DNA of 36,259 nucleotides, taken from the NCBI RefSeq assembly GCF_002217985.1, contig NZ_BCMI01000024.1:1-36259 (forward strand). The letters are read 5' to 3'. This DNA is from Secundilactobacillus pentosiphilus (GTDB lineage: Bacteria; Bacillota; Bacilli; Lactobacillales; Lactobacillaceae). Position 1 is the stretch's first letter, and every line of letters begins with the position of its first letter. The position numbers and the translations under genes are program-made. A model generated the notes under the pieces. The model had not been told where the DNA came from. It saw only the letters and a list, made by a program, of their open reading frames with translations, and made no database searches. Shown here one piece after another: positions 14,667 to 22,882 of this stretch.

Positions 14667-14718
14667 GCTAAAATGAACCTCGCAGTCCGGCGTAAGGATT
14701 GCGAGGTTCATTTTAGCT
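14667..14718. terminator. Bidirectional terminator, 18-bp perfect stem
   Basis: The stem GCTAAAATGAACCTCGCA pairs perfectly with its complement ending at 14717; the loop contains TCC/GGA. T-runs exist on both sides. It ends niaR and, from the other side, could end the metalloprotease transcript. Confidence 0.8.
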
Positions 14719-14886
14719 ATTTAGGGTTATGGTCAAGTGGTGGCTCTTTTGAAGGGGGAAGCCGGTAATCATAACCCTTATTTGAATAGAGTGAATGAAA
14801 CATACTGTGGTTGAAGCAATGTACCAATTGCTTCAAATGAAAGCGCTTTGAACGCTTAAAAAATTTGTTTATAGGGGCTCAGACGC
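14719..14886. other. Intergenic stretch with further inverted repeats and a cre-like box
   Basis: Between convergent niaR and the metalloprotease gene. It contains an AGGGTTATG/CATAACCCT stem (14723-14731 with 14770-14778) enclosing a smaller stem, a 10-bp-arm hairpin (TTGAAGCAAT/ATTGCTTCAA, 14811-14836), and directly after it a cre-like box. No ORF is recognisable. Confidence 0.5.
14837..14851. promoter_or_regulatory. Cre-like box without an adjacent gene start
   Basis: ATGAAAGCGCTTTGA fits the CcpA cre consensus except for the penultimate C. It lies downstream of two convergent genes, so no promoter target is obvious. Confidence 0.35.
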
Positions 14887-15609
14887 TCATTTGCCAGGGT
14901 TGACCTTGGTAAAATCAATGTGCGTCGTAGAATGTGTGAGAACGTTTAGAGAATCAGCTTGAATCGTCGCTTTCTGGGGTGTGACGGGATCATAAAAGGT
15001 ATGCTCTTGAACGGGGGAGGAACCAAAAGTATCACTGAATTCCAGGAAGCGATAATCCTTTTGAATGGCCGATACGTCTACCGGTTGAATGGAGACGTAC
15101 CGGTTTTTGTAATACATCACGCTTTTTGCGTTAGGATTGTGCAATAGACCCATTGCGTGTCCAAGTTCGTGTTCCGCAACGTTGGTCCGCTGAGCGGTCG
15201 TATACTTGTATTTTCCAAGCGATGCGTTGTTGAGACGAACGTGGGCCGATAGCAACTGGGAGCCGCAGATTTTCGAGTAGGTAATACCCGTTGTTGTGCT
15301 GTAAGTTTTGCTCAGACTAGAAAAGCTGTCCGCGTGAATTTGAGCGCCCGATTTGACGATCTTAAAGGTAAAAGCGTGGGTACCGTTCCACTTGTTGATA
15401 GCAGCGTGCCAAATTGATTTGGTTTTGTGATCGCTAAGCTGAATCGTGGCATTAGGAACGTTGTACCGATATGAACTGAAAGGCGTCATATGCGGGGCAG
15501 TATGAGCAAAAGCCGTTTGAGTTATACAGCAACTAAGCATGGCCGTTACAGCGGCAACAACAACCATGCTCGAAACCTGTGGGATGGCAATCATTTCTGC
15601 TTTTTTCAT
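14887..15609 (-). CDS. Secreted matrixin-like zinc metalloprotease
   Basis: The product has 240 residues from the ATG at 15609 (GGAGGG 7 bases upstream). A long N-terminal signal peptide ends near AFAHT (residue 35). The zinc site is HELGHAMGLLH (His147, Glu148, His151, His157), followed by the Met-turn SVMYY (Met165): the HExxHxxGxxH metzincin pattern of the M10 matrixin group. Before it, SIWHAAINKWNG and LLSAHVRLNN resemble the matrixin core. About 70 residues follow the Met-turn, ending without a sorting signal, so the enzyme is released or loosely wall-bound. Substrate unknown. It lies beside adhesin genes, so it might process surface or host proteins; that is inference. A palindrome lies at its promoter. 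Confidence 0.85.
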   Translation of the reverse strand: MKKAEMIAIPQVSSMVVVAAVTAMLSCCITQTAFAHTAPHMTPFSSYRYNVPNATIQLSDHKTKSIWHAAINKWNGTHAFTFKIVKSGAQIHADSFSSLSKTYSTTTGITYSKICGSQLLSAHVRLNNASLGKYKYTTAQRTNVAEHELGHAMGLLHNPNAKSVMYYKNRYVSIQPVDVSAIQKDYRFLEFSDTFGSSPVQEHTFYDPVTPQKATIQADSLNVLTHSTTHIDFTKVNPGK

Positions 15610-15653
15610 AGAGAAACCCTCCAAAGTATTCCTGACCAAGTGACTAACCAATA

Positions 15654-15665
15654 GTAATCGATTAC
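15654..15665. promoter_or_regulatory. Palindrome at the metalloprotease promoter
   Basis: GTAATCGATTAC is perfectly symmetric and falls about where transcription should start, given a TATACT -10 on the minus strand (15678-15673). It could be a repressor operator. Confidence 0.35.
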
Positions 15666-15826
15666 GAGTTGAAGTATAACAGGGGAAAAAGCACAGTTCC
15701 ATAAAAGAGTCTTATTTTGCAAAAGAGGTTACATACGCCATTAAATGTATGAAAAATGAGAAATTTTCTACTATTATATTGTGTTGAAAATGGTGGTGCA
15801 CAAAGTATTAATTAAATAGGGAAAAT

Positions 15827-15864
15827 GAAAGAAGACCGCTGGTTTTGTCCAACGGTCTTCTTTC
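15827..15864 (-). terminator. Terminator of the frameshifted adhesin gene
   Basis: GAAAGAAGACCG/CGGTCTTCTTTC, 12-bp stem. A related but less perfect copy follows the paralogous gene (18961-18989), consistent with gene duplication including the 3' flank. Confidence 0.8.
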
Positions 15865-15898
15865 GTGCAAGTGCGATCTTAATGAAGGCGGTTTTTAA

Positions 15899-18761
15899 TT
15901 AATTGTTCTCGTGGCGTTTCCGTTGCTTAAAACCAAGCAAACTCAAGGCACTCATTAAACTGAAGCCGAATAGTGCCCAAATACTGGTGCTGTGTTCGCT
16001 GGTTTGCGGTAATTTCATCGTGGTTTTACTGGTAGTAGCTTTACTGGTAGTGGCTTTTCTGGTAGAAGTAGGCTTTACCTGGCTTGTGTATGTCGCTGGT
16101 TTGACCGCTGCTGGACGGCTGCTTTGCCCAAATGGCAGTGGCTTTACTTGGTATGAACGACGACTAGCATATCTTCTGACGCCAGTGTCGTGATCTGTAC
16201 CAGTGACAACGTGACCAGGTTGATGATCAGTCACACGATGATGGTTGATCGTCGTAATCGGCGTACCCGTATCGTGATCCTCAGTAGGTGTCGTTGTAAT
16301 CGGCGTGCCAGTATCGTGATCACCAATTGGTGGAGTGATCAGGGAATTTGGCTGTATTGGGACGTTGCCCGGCACATTAGAACGCGTTTGTGGGTGACCA
16401 CCCGGCTGAAAAACGGCAGGCGGTACTTGTGCCTTAAACCAAACGTGCGGATTAGTATCAGGGACTTCGCCAGTGGGTTCATGAACGGCAGGTGGTACCT
16501 GAGCCTTAAACCAAACGTGTGGATTAGTATCAGGGACCTCACCAGTAGGTTCATGAACGGCAGGTGGTACCTGAGCTTTAAACCAAGCATGTGGATTAGT
16601 ATCAGGGACCTCGCCAGTGGGTTCATGAACAGCAGGCGGTACCTGAGCTTTAAACCAAGCATGTGGATTAGTATCAGGGACTTCGCCAGTAGGTTCATGA
16701 ACGGCAGGCGGTACCTGAGCTTTAAACCAAACGTGCGGATTAATATCCGGGATTTCCCCAGAGACTATCGAATATTTAACAATCAGATTTAACTGTTTAG
16801 CCGTTGGCACAGCACTGTTGAGGCCAACCGTTAACTTGGGTTCTATCTTAGTATCTGGTACGTAATCAGGAATCGTTGTCGGGCTGGTAACCGCTTTAAA
16901 AGTTTGTGCGGCTGACCAGTTACCTTGGGTAGTGGTATGGGTCACTGAATCAGTCGTGTCTGTACGCGTGAAGGTCAGATGTGTCACGGATGGCTCGTAA
17001 AGCTGTGAGCCATCACTTGCTTTGACATAATTAATGGTACGGGTGACGGTTTGCACCACTTGCGCTGATTGTGTTTGGTGCGTTAAATAGACGTTAAATG
17101 TTTGGACAGCATCATTGTTATGATCAAACACAATGCCACCTAAAGTTGAATCATTTCGCGGATCATAGGCGTAGCCTGCCTTAACGTAAGTAGCTACCTG
17201 TGCTTTGTCAGAATAGTTGAGTTTAGTATCACTTGGGCCATTAAAGGCCAGCATTTGTAGCAGTTTATTTTCAGTTTTATCCCAGAACTTAATGTTGACA
17301 ACTTGGCCGAGATTGCCGTTTTGGACGTATAAGTACGTGACCGTTCCGTTATTTCCGGCAGTTTTTAACGTGCCAGCTGCAGGAAGCGAACCGTCATACA
17401 GACGAACGTATTGATATCCCTTAATCAGCTGTGGAGAAGTGATGTAGGGATCACCGACAAGCGTGCCAGAAGGGTAATTAACCCTGCCAACGTAATTTGG
17501 AATCTCTTTGACAGTTGATGGATCAACTGGCGCGGTGGGATCCGTTATAAGTGTCGTATCTGTTGTATAAACGTACTTAACATCAACCGTTGCAGCTGGT
17601 AAATAACTAAAGGAGTCGAGCCGGAATTGCTGCAGGTTCCGGTTAGCCGCGGTGCCAGCAGAAATGAAGAAGGCAGTGCTGGTTTTGTCAGCAGCCCAAG
17701 CCGTAATATCTTTTTGCCATTCCTTATTATCGTACTTAACGGTGAGCGTCTTTTTACCTTTGCCATCGTTATTCGGATCGTAAATGATTTCAATGGGTTT
17801 AAATTCACCCACCCAGTTTATCGGGTCGGCTTCGGGATTATCAGTTGATCCCGGAGAGGGCGTGTCAATTGCTTGAGCGCTATCTGATCCAGAAGTGACG
17901 CCAGTCGTGGACACGGTTCCTGGCGTATCACCCGGAAGACCCGTTGCCTTTGAGCTTTCGATGAAGGCACCAAAGGCTTGACCGCCGCCATAACCAGGCG
18001 AGTTCGGTTTTTGCGGGCCGTTGCTAAACTGTAGTGGATCAGCTGTGGCGTCGTTAGAAGTGTCCCAGTTGAAAGTGGTGTCTGCTTTCCAGCCAATCGC
18101 GTCTGGAATACCGCCGAGGCCAAGGCCAGCACCGCCGTCACCGACCGCGTCACTGTTGGCATCGTGGAAGCCAAATGCGATACCGTCACCACCACCATGG
18201 TTGACTTGATCAAGGGCACCCAGATTGATCTGGCCTTTCAGGTCAAAGCCCTGGTTAAGACTGATCTTATTTTTGAGAGTCACACTGCCTTGCTGGTTGC
18301 CGGCCTTGTCAGTGAGGGTTACAGTTCCCGGTTTTGTACTATCAAAATTAGCGTTGCCGTGGGTCTCAAATGCCTGCTCGACTTGTTCGGGTGAAAGGGT
18401 TATTGGCGCAGCAGGGGTATTTTGATTTTTTGCGGGTGCAGTTACTGATGTCGAGTTGGCATTTTGTTCACCTTGCTGTGAAGTAGATGGGGCATTAACT
18501 GATGAACTGTCCGAAGTTGAGGCCGACGACGTCGCTGAAGATGAACTATTTTGAACACTTGTTGCTTGCTTGCTTGATTCAGACGTACTTGCAGTTGCTT
18601 GGCTGACTTGTGTCAGCAGCTTGGACTGAAGTACCTCCCAACAGTGAAGCAGTTGTTGCACTGACAAACATTAAGCTGCAAAACATCCATTGATACTCGG
18701 ATTTATATAGACAATGGTGAGTCTGATCCTTCTGATTATTTCTTATGGCCTTATTACACAT
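15899..18761 (-). pseudogene. L-type lectin/MucBP-like LPQTxE adhesin with frameshifted signal peptide
   Basis: The gene begins at ATG 18761 (AGGGGAGA 7 bases upstream) with a KxYKxGKxW-like but degenerate signal peptide (CLYKSEYQWMFCSLMF, ending VQAADTSQ). The frame then stops at 18579, while the main 900-residue frame, open from 18667, continues from QATASTSESSKQ. Skipping one base near 18601-18602 joins the two smoothly. The body has a Ser/Thr-rich linker, a bacterial L-type lectin domain (AFETHGNANFDS through FRLDSFSYLPA), two MucBP-like stretches (VKYVYTTD..., VTRTINYVKASDG...), five 24-residue repeats, and a sortase signal LPQTSE, hydrophobic span and RKRHENN tail. Without the signal peptide the protein cannot be exported. 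Paralogue of the next gene. Sequencing error or programmed shifting is not excluded. Confidence 0.75.
16411..16759 (-). repeat. Five 72-bp tandem repeats in the adhesin
   Basis: The 24-residue unit GEVPDTNPHxWFKAQVPPAV is repeated nearly identically, the outer copies being the most divergent. High DNA identity between units implies recent expansion and likely copy-number variation. Confidence 0.9.
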
Positions 18762-18883
18762 ACAGTTATCTCCCCTTGATACAAATTTACTTAAAAACTG
18801 TGTAAATCAGATTACAGTTAAAAAAATGGATGCACATCAATATTCAGGACACCCAAACTTAATAATCATGTGTACCAAGATGA

Positions 18884-18913
18884 GTATAACACAGTATATA
18901 TACAGTGTTATAC
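18884..18913. promoter_or_regulatory. 30-bp near-perfect palindrome covering the adhesin promoter
   Basis: Outer arms GTATAACAC/GTGTTATAC and a central GTATATATAC palindrome, separated by one unpaired A on each side, so 28 of 30 bases are symmetric. On the minus strand it contains ATAACA and TATACT spaced by 17 bases, a promoter aimed at the frameshifted adhesin gene 123 bases downstream. A binding protein here would block RNA polymerase. Confidence 0.6.
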
Positions 18914-18954
18914 GGATTTAAAAATTATGCTTCAATAAAAATGAATTGAAAGAT

Positions 18955-18990
18955 CCAAAAAAGACCGCTGGTTTTCCAGAGGCCTTCTTG
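18955..18990 (-). terminator. Terminator of the second adhesin gene
   Basis: Imperfect hairpin around AAGACCGCTGG/CCAGAGGCCTTCTT; similar in sequence to the terminator at 15827-15864. Confidence 0.6.
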
Positions 18991-19007
18991 AGGGTGATAG
19001 TTGTTAA

Positions 19008-21944
19008 TTAATCATTATTTTCGTGTTTCCGTTGCTTAGTAAAACCAAACAAACTCAAGGCACTCATCAAACTTAAGCCGAATAGTGCCCAAATACTGGT
19101 GCTTTGTTCGTTGGTTTGCGGTAATTTCATCGTGGCGGTATTAACTGTCAGCTTTCGACGGTTATTTTCTGCCGGTTGGGCGACCGCTTGTCCCTGGTCA
19201 GCTGCCAGTTGAGTCGTTTGTGCTGAAGGACTAGTCAAAGGGACAGCGATGGCGTCATCCTCGGCCGTAATGATGCTGCCGGTTTTACCTAAACCATTAG
19301 CAGTGTTCGTGGCGGTATCCGCACCAGTGGTCGTCGTAATGGATGTGTCAGTACCGTGATCGCCAGTTGGGGTTGTCTTGATTGGCGTGCCGGTGTCATG
19401 ATCGCCAGTCGGTGTTGTCACCAACGTGTCTGGTTGCACTGGAACGTTTGTACGACTCTGCGAATCATTAGGAACGAATGGCGCGTTGTCTGGGACTTGT
19501 GTCCGTACCTGCGGGAAGGTCCAAACTGCAGGGCCAACTTCTTCGCGGAATTGCGGATCAGTGTCCGGAAGTTTGCCGGTTGCATAAACAGGTTCAGCAA
19601 CTTGAGCCTTGGTCCAAGCTTGAGGGTCAGTAGTAGGTACTGTCCCAGGTTTAGTAACGGGATTCGGGACCTGAGCTTTGGTCCAAACCTGTGGCGCAGT
19701 ATTTGGTACTTTGCCAGTAGGATACTGATAGTGAAGAGGTTTACCAACCTGAACTTTGGTCCAAACCCGTGGCGCAGTATTTGGCACTTTACCAGTAGGA
19801 TACTGATAATGAAGAGGTTTACCAACTTTAACCTTAGTCCAAACTCGTGGCGCGGTATTTGGTACTTTGCCAATGATATTCAGGTACTTAACGGTCAAAT
19901 TTAGCTGATCGTTTGTTGGCATGCCTTGCTTCAAATCGACTGTCAGTGCCGGCACTGGTTGCTCGGTTGTATAGTAGCCGTCAATATCCGGATTTGGAGT
20001 TTTAAGGAAGGCTTGTGCGGCAGACCAGTCACCAGTGGTAGTGGTTTTGGTGACTAAATCAGTGGTTGCACCCCGAGTAAAGGTCAAAGTTGCAACGGTT
20101 GGGGCGTGTAGAACTGTGCCATTCGCTGCACTGACGTAATTGATGGTCCGGGTGACAGTTTGCGTTTCTGGCGTTGTTTGCAGTTGATGTGACAAATAAA
20201 CGTTGTAGTTTTGGTCTTTATCGTTGTCGTTATCATAAGTAATCCCAGTTAGCGTGTCGTCATCTTGCGGATTATAGGCGTAACCATCGTTGATATAGGC
20301 GTCAATGGCAGCTTGATCTGAATAGTTAGCTTGGGTGTTGTTTTTGCCCTCAAGCGTGACGGTTTGGCCCAGTTGCTGATGGGTGTTCTTATCCCAAAAT
20401 CTGATGATTGCTTTTTGACCGAAGTTACCGTTTTGCACGTACAGGTAGTTGACCGCACCGTTGTTGCCGGCCTTATCCAAAGTTCCGTTTTCGGACAGTG
20501 AACCATCCAGTACACGAACAAATGAATACCCTTTGATTGACAGAGGCCATGTTAGATAGGCGTTACCGACGTAGGCGCCCGAAGGATAGTCAACTTCGCC
20601 GACAAAATCCGGAATTTCTTTAAGGTCAGCCTGATCTACCGGAGCAGTCGGGTGGTCAATGAGGTTTTGATCCGTTGAATAATAGTATTTAACGTCAACG
20701 GTTGCGGCTGGCTGATAAGTGAACGACTGCAGACGGAATTGCTGAAGGTTCAGGTTAGCTGCCGTCCCAGCAGAAACGAAGAACGCCGTGTCGGTTTTAT
20801 CAGCTGCCCAATCGGTGATGTCTTTTTGCCACTTTTTGTTATCATAGGTAACCGTCAGTGTTTTTTTAGCATCGACAATTTTGCCGTCAACCACTTTACC
20901 GCCAAAGTTGGGGTTGTAATTGATTTCGATGTCCTTGAATTCACCAGTCCAGTACTTAGGGTCGGTCGACTTAGCTTTATCATCGGCGCTTGGCGCTGGT
21001 GCGTCAATGGCCTGCGCACTGTCTAATCCAGAAGTGACGCCAGTGGTGGTAACCACTCCTGGCGTGTTACCCGGAACACCGGTATCCTTTGTGCTTTGAA
21101 TGAAAGCGCCAAAGGCTTGACCGCCGCCCCAGTCGTTACTGCCTGGTTTGCGAGAGCCGTTACTAAAGTCGCCTGGATCAGGCTGGGCATCATTGGTAAG
21201 CGTCCAGTTGTATGTAGTATCTGCTTTCCAGCCGATCGCGTCAGGAATTTTGGCAAGGCCCAGTCCAGCACCGCCATCACCAACGGTATCACTGTTGGCG
21301 TCGTGGAAGCCAAAGGCTAAGCCATCGCCACCGTTACCATTGTTGCCGCTAGTACCGCTGTTATGCTGGTCAACAGCACCAAGGTTGATTTGGCCCTTAA
21401 TGTCGAATGACTGGTTGAGGCTGATCTTATTTTTAAGCGTCATGCTGCCTTGCAGCCCACCGGTGTAATCCGTGAGGGTCACAGTCCCCGGGGTTGTATT
21501 GTCAAAATGAGCGTCGCCATGGACTTCAAAGGCCTGTTGAAAGTTTGACGGGTCAACTGTAACTTGGTTGCCGGTTTGAACAGCTGGTGCCGTGGGGGTG
21601 GCATCAGAGGTTAGCGTGTTTGAGTTGGCGGCTGCGTTGGCGGCCGTTGATTGTCCTGGTTGTGCTGCATCCGTTGCATCAGAAGCGGGTGCTGGGGTAG
21701 CAACCCCCGTTACACCTGGCTGATCAGCAGTCGACTTGGTTTCAGTGCCAGCTGGTTGCGCTGATGCTGACTGAGTTTGTGTGGTTGCTGCTGGTGCGGC
21801 AGCGTGCGCCGTGCTTCCGCCCATAAAGCCAGCCATGGTGAGGCTCGCAAGGGTGATTCCGCAGAACATCCATTTACGTCCTGCTTTGTACATCTTATAA
21901 TGACACTTCGTATTTTGACTATCGGTTAACCCTTTGTTTCCCAT
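19008..21944 (-). CDS. L-type lectin/MucBP-like surface adhesin with LPQTxE sorting signal
   Basis: The product has 978 residues. The KxYKxGKxW-type signal peptide (YKMYKAGRKWMFCGITLASL) is cleaved near AHAA. An Ala/Thr-rich linker follows, then an L-type lectin domain from about residue 135 to 420 (QAFEVHGDAHFDNTTPGTVTL, DGLAFGFHDANSD, GWGGGQAFGAF-like, FRLQSFTYQPA), two MucBP-like stretches (VDVKYYYSTDQNL, TVTRTINYVSAANGT), degenerate 26-residue repeats, DHDTGTPI repeats and the sorting signal LPQTNE at residue 941 with hydrophobic span and charged tail. Sortase A would attach it to peptidoglycan; the lectin part likely binds glycans. AAGAGAG lies before the ATG. Paralogous to the adjacent frameshifted gene. 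Confidence 0.9.
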   Translation of the reverse strand: MGNKGLTDSQNTKCHYKMYKAGRKWMFCGITLASLTMAGFMGGSTAHAAAPAATTQTQSASAQPAGTETKSTADQPGVTGVATPAPASDATDAAQPGQSTAANAAANSNTLTSDATPTAPAVQTGNQVTVDPSNFQQAFEVHGDAHFDNTTPGTVTLTDYTGGLQGSMTLKNKISLNQSFDIKGQINLGAVDQHNSGTSGNNGNGGDGLAFGFHDANSDTVGDGGAGLGLAKIPDAIGWKADTTYNWTLTNDAQPDPGDFSNGSRKPGSNDWGGGQAFGAFIQSTKDTGVPGNTPGVVTTTGVTSGLDSAQAIDAPAPSADDKAKSTDPKYWTGEFKDIEINYNPNFGGKVVDGKIVDAKKTLTVTYDNKKWQKDITDWAADKTDTAFFVSAGTAANLNLQQFRLQSFTYQPAATVDVKYYYSTDQNLIDHPTAPVDQADLKEIPDFVGEVDYPSGAYVGNAYLTWPLSIKGYSFVRVLDGSLSENGTLDKAGNNGAVNYLYVQNGNFGQKAIIRFWDKNTHQQLGQTVTLEGKNNTQANYSDQAAIDAYINDGYAYNPQDDDTLTGITYDNDNDKDQNYNVYLSHQLQTTPETQTVTRTINYVSAANGTVLHAPTVATLTFTRGATTDLVTKTTTTGDWSAAQAFLKTPNPDIDGYYTTEQPVPALTVDLKQGMPTNDQLNLTVKYLNIIGKVPNTAPRVWTKVKVGKPLHYQYPTGKVPNTAPRVWTKVQVGKPLHYQYPTGKVPNTAPQVWTKAQVPNPVTKPGTVPTTDPQAWTKAQVAEPVYATGKLPDTDPQFREEVGPAVWTFPQVRTQVPDNAPFVPNDSQSRTNVPVQPDTLVTTPTGDHDTGTPIKTTPTGDHGTDTSITTTTGADTATNTANGLGKTGSIITAEDDAIAVPLTSPSAQTTQLAADQGQAVAQPAENNRRKLTVNTATMKLPQTNEQSTSIWALFGLSLMSALSLFGFTKQRKHENND
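19590..19876 (-). repeat. Degenerate 24-26-residue repeats in the second adhesin
   Basis: Units TGKVPNTAPRVWTKVQVGKPLHYQYP (78 bp) repeat with decreasing identity towards the C-terminus. The core [VL]PxTxPxxWxKxxV is shared with the 72-bp repeats of the neighbouring gene. Confidence 0.8.
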
Positions 21945-22218
21945 TGTATTCTCTCTTATGCATTTTTTGGTGATAGTTCATTTACGGGTTGCAGGTTGAT
22001 TGAGACTTATTTTTAATAAGTATCTTGACTTGTAAACCTTTTTGCGACTTTTTTAGTATATCTTAGCGTTTAAAAAAGTTCAATTCATTTTATAAAACAG
22101 GTTGATGTAATGTGTTCGTTAAAGCCTCGGAAAGTAAGGACGTTACAAGTGTGGAAACATACGGGTGAAAAATTAAGTTGAAACTAATCGACCTCCAGTA
22201 TCAGCGACGAAGAAAACA
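21945..22218. other. Intergenic region upstream of the second adhesin
   Basis: AT-rich, about 270 bases. On the minus strand TTTACA near 22040 followed by AT-rich -10-like sequence could be the adhesin promoter, and a CTTATTTTTAATAAG hairpin lies just downstream. No ORF is supported. Confidence 0.35.
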
Positions 22219-22268
22219 CCAAAACAGCGTCGCTAAATCCGAGGGGAGATTTAGCAACGCTGTTTTAA
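22219..22268 (-). terminator. Terminator of the CopZ-like gene
   Basis: AAAACAGCG/CGCTGTTTT outer and GCTAAATC/GATTTAGC inner stems, flanked by T-rich sequence on the minus strand. Confidence 0.85.
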
Positions 22269-22356
22269 AACGATGTGGAACTGAGTGATGTTTGGGGGAA
22301 ATGGTGATTAAATTGACCGCTCTCAGTCGGCCGATTAATTTAATTGGTTGTAGCTT

Positions 22357-22602
22357 TTACTTTGCCGCAACCTGGTCTTTCACCTTGATCTTCTTGACTT
22401 CGTAGCCTAACTTGTCGACCACTTGGCCGAGTTCTTCCGCGGAGACCTGGCTGTCATCGAAGTCGGCCTTGGCCTTGCTGGCGTTAAACAAAACCTTAAC
22501 TTTTTCGACACCTGGTTGGTGTGCCAAGGCACTTTCGATCTTGGTCATGCAGGAAGGGCAGGTCAAACCATCTAATTGTAAAATCGCACGTTTTGTTGTC
22601 AT
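22357..22602 (-). CDS. Heavy-metal-associated (CopZ-like) metallochaperone
   Basis: The product has 81 residues with a single ferredoxin-like HMA domain. The metal-binding loop is GLTCPSCMTKIE (Cys15, Cys18). Copper chaperones usually have Met two residues before the first Cys (MxCxxC); here it is Leu, so copper preference is less certain. VEKVKVLFNASKAKADFDDSQVSAEELGQVVDKLGYEVKKI completes the fold. There is no P-type ATPase or CopY regulator in the window, so it is an orphan copy. AGGAGA lies 8 bases before the ATG. An FNR-like box lies upstream. It may act as a metal chaperone or sensor. Confidence 0.87.
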   Translation of the reverse strand: MTTKRAILQLDGLTCPSCMTKIESALAHQPGVEKVKVLFNASKAKADFDDSQVSAEELGQVVDKLGYEVKKIKVKDQVAAK

Positions 22603-22665
22603 AATAATGATCTCCTTTTTAGTTATTCTTGTTTGTTTTGATTATCTATAGTTTAGTCGCTTTGA

Positions 22666-22692
22666 CTTGATTTGAAATTGACCTAAATCAAG
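22666..22692. promoter_or_regulatory. Inverted repeat / FNR-like box upstream of the CopZ-like gene
   Basis: CTTGATTT and AAATCAAG arms enclose 11 bases. Within it, TTGATTTAGGTCAA (minus strand) matches TTGATnnnnATCAA at nine of ten positions. It lies about 40-45 bases upstream of the likely transcription start, the position for a Crp/Fnr-family activator. Confidence 0.4.
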
Positions 22693-22882
22693 TGAGCACA
22701 TTTTTTTGAAGGCAACTCGGACATGAAGATACAAAAAAGTTAAGGGCGGATATTTTAGCATTCAGCACAAATTAAAATGAGCCAGATAGATTGATTTTTC
22801 AGTAAACTAGCGTAAACTTTTAATTGTTTTAGCAGATGCAACCGTGCATATGCTGGTATTTAACGAATTGGGGGATATTGAC

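Noticed and set aside
16411-16759. CRISPR array
   Set aside because: The repeats are coding 72-bp units without spacers and lie within an adhesin frame.
16190-16792. 200-aa plus-strand ORF with repeats
   Set aside because: Antisense of the 72-bp repeat array of the adhesin; the repeats keep the opposite frames open.
18884-18913. LexA (SOS) box reading of the palindrome
   Set aside because: The TATATATA core with CTG/CAG resembles the E. coli SOS box, but the flanking triplets are direct rather than inverted and Gram-positive LexA uses a different motif.
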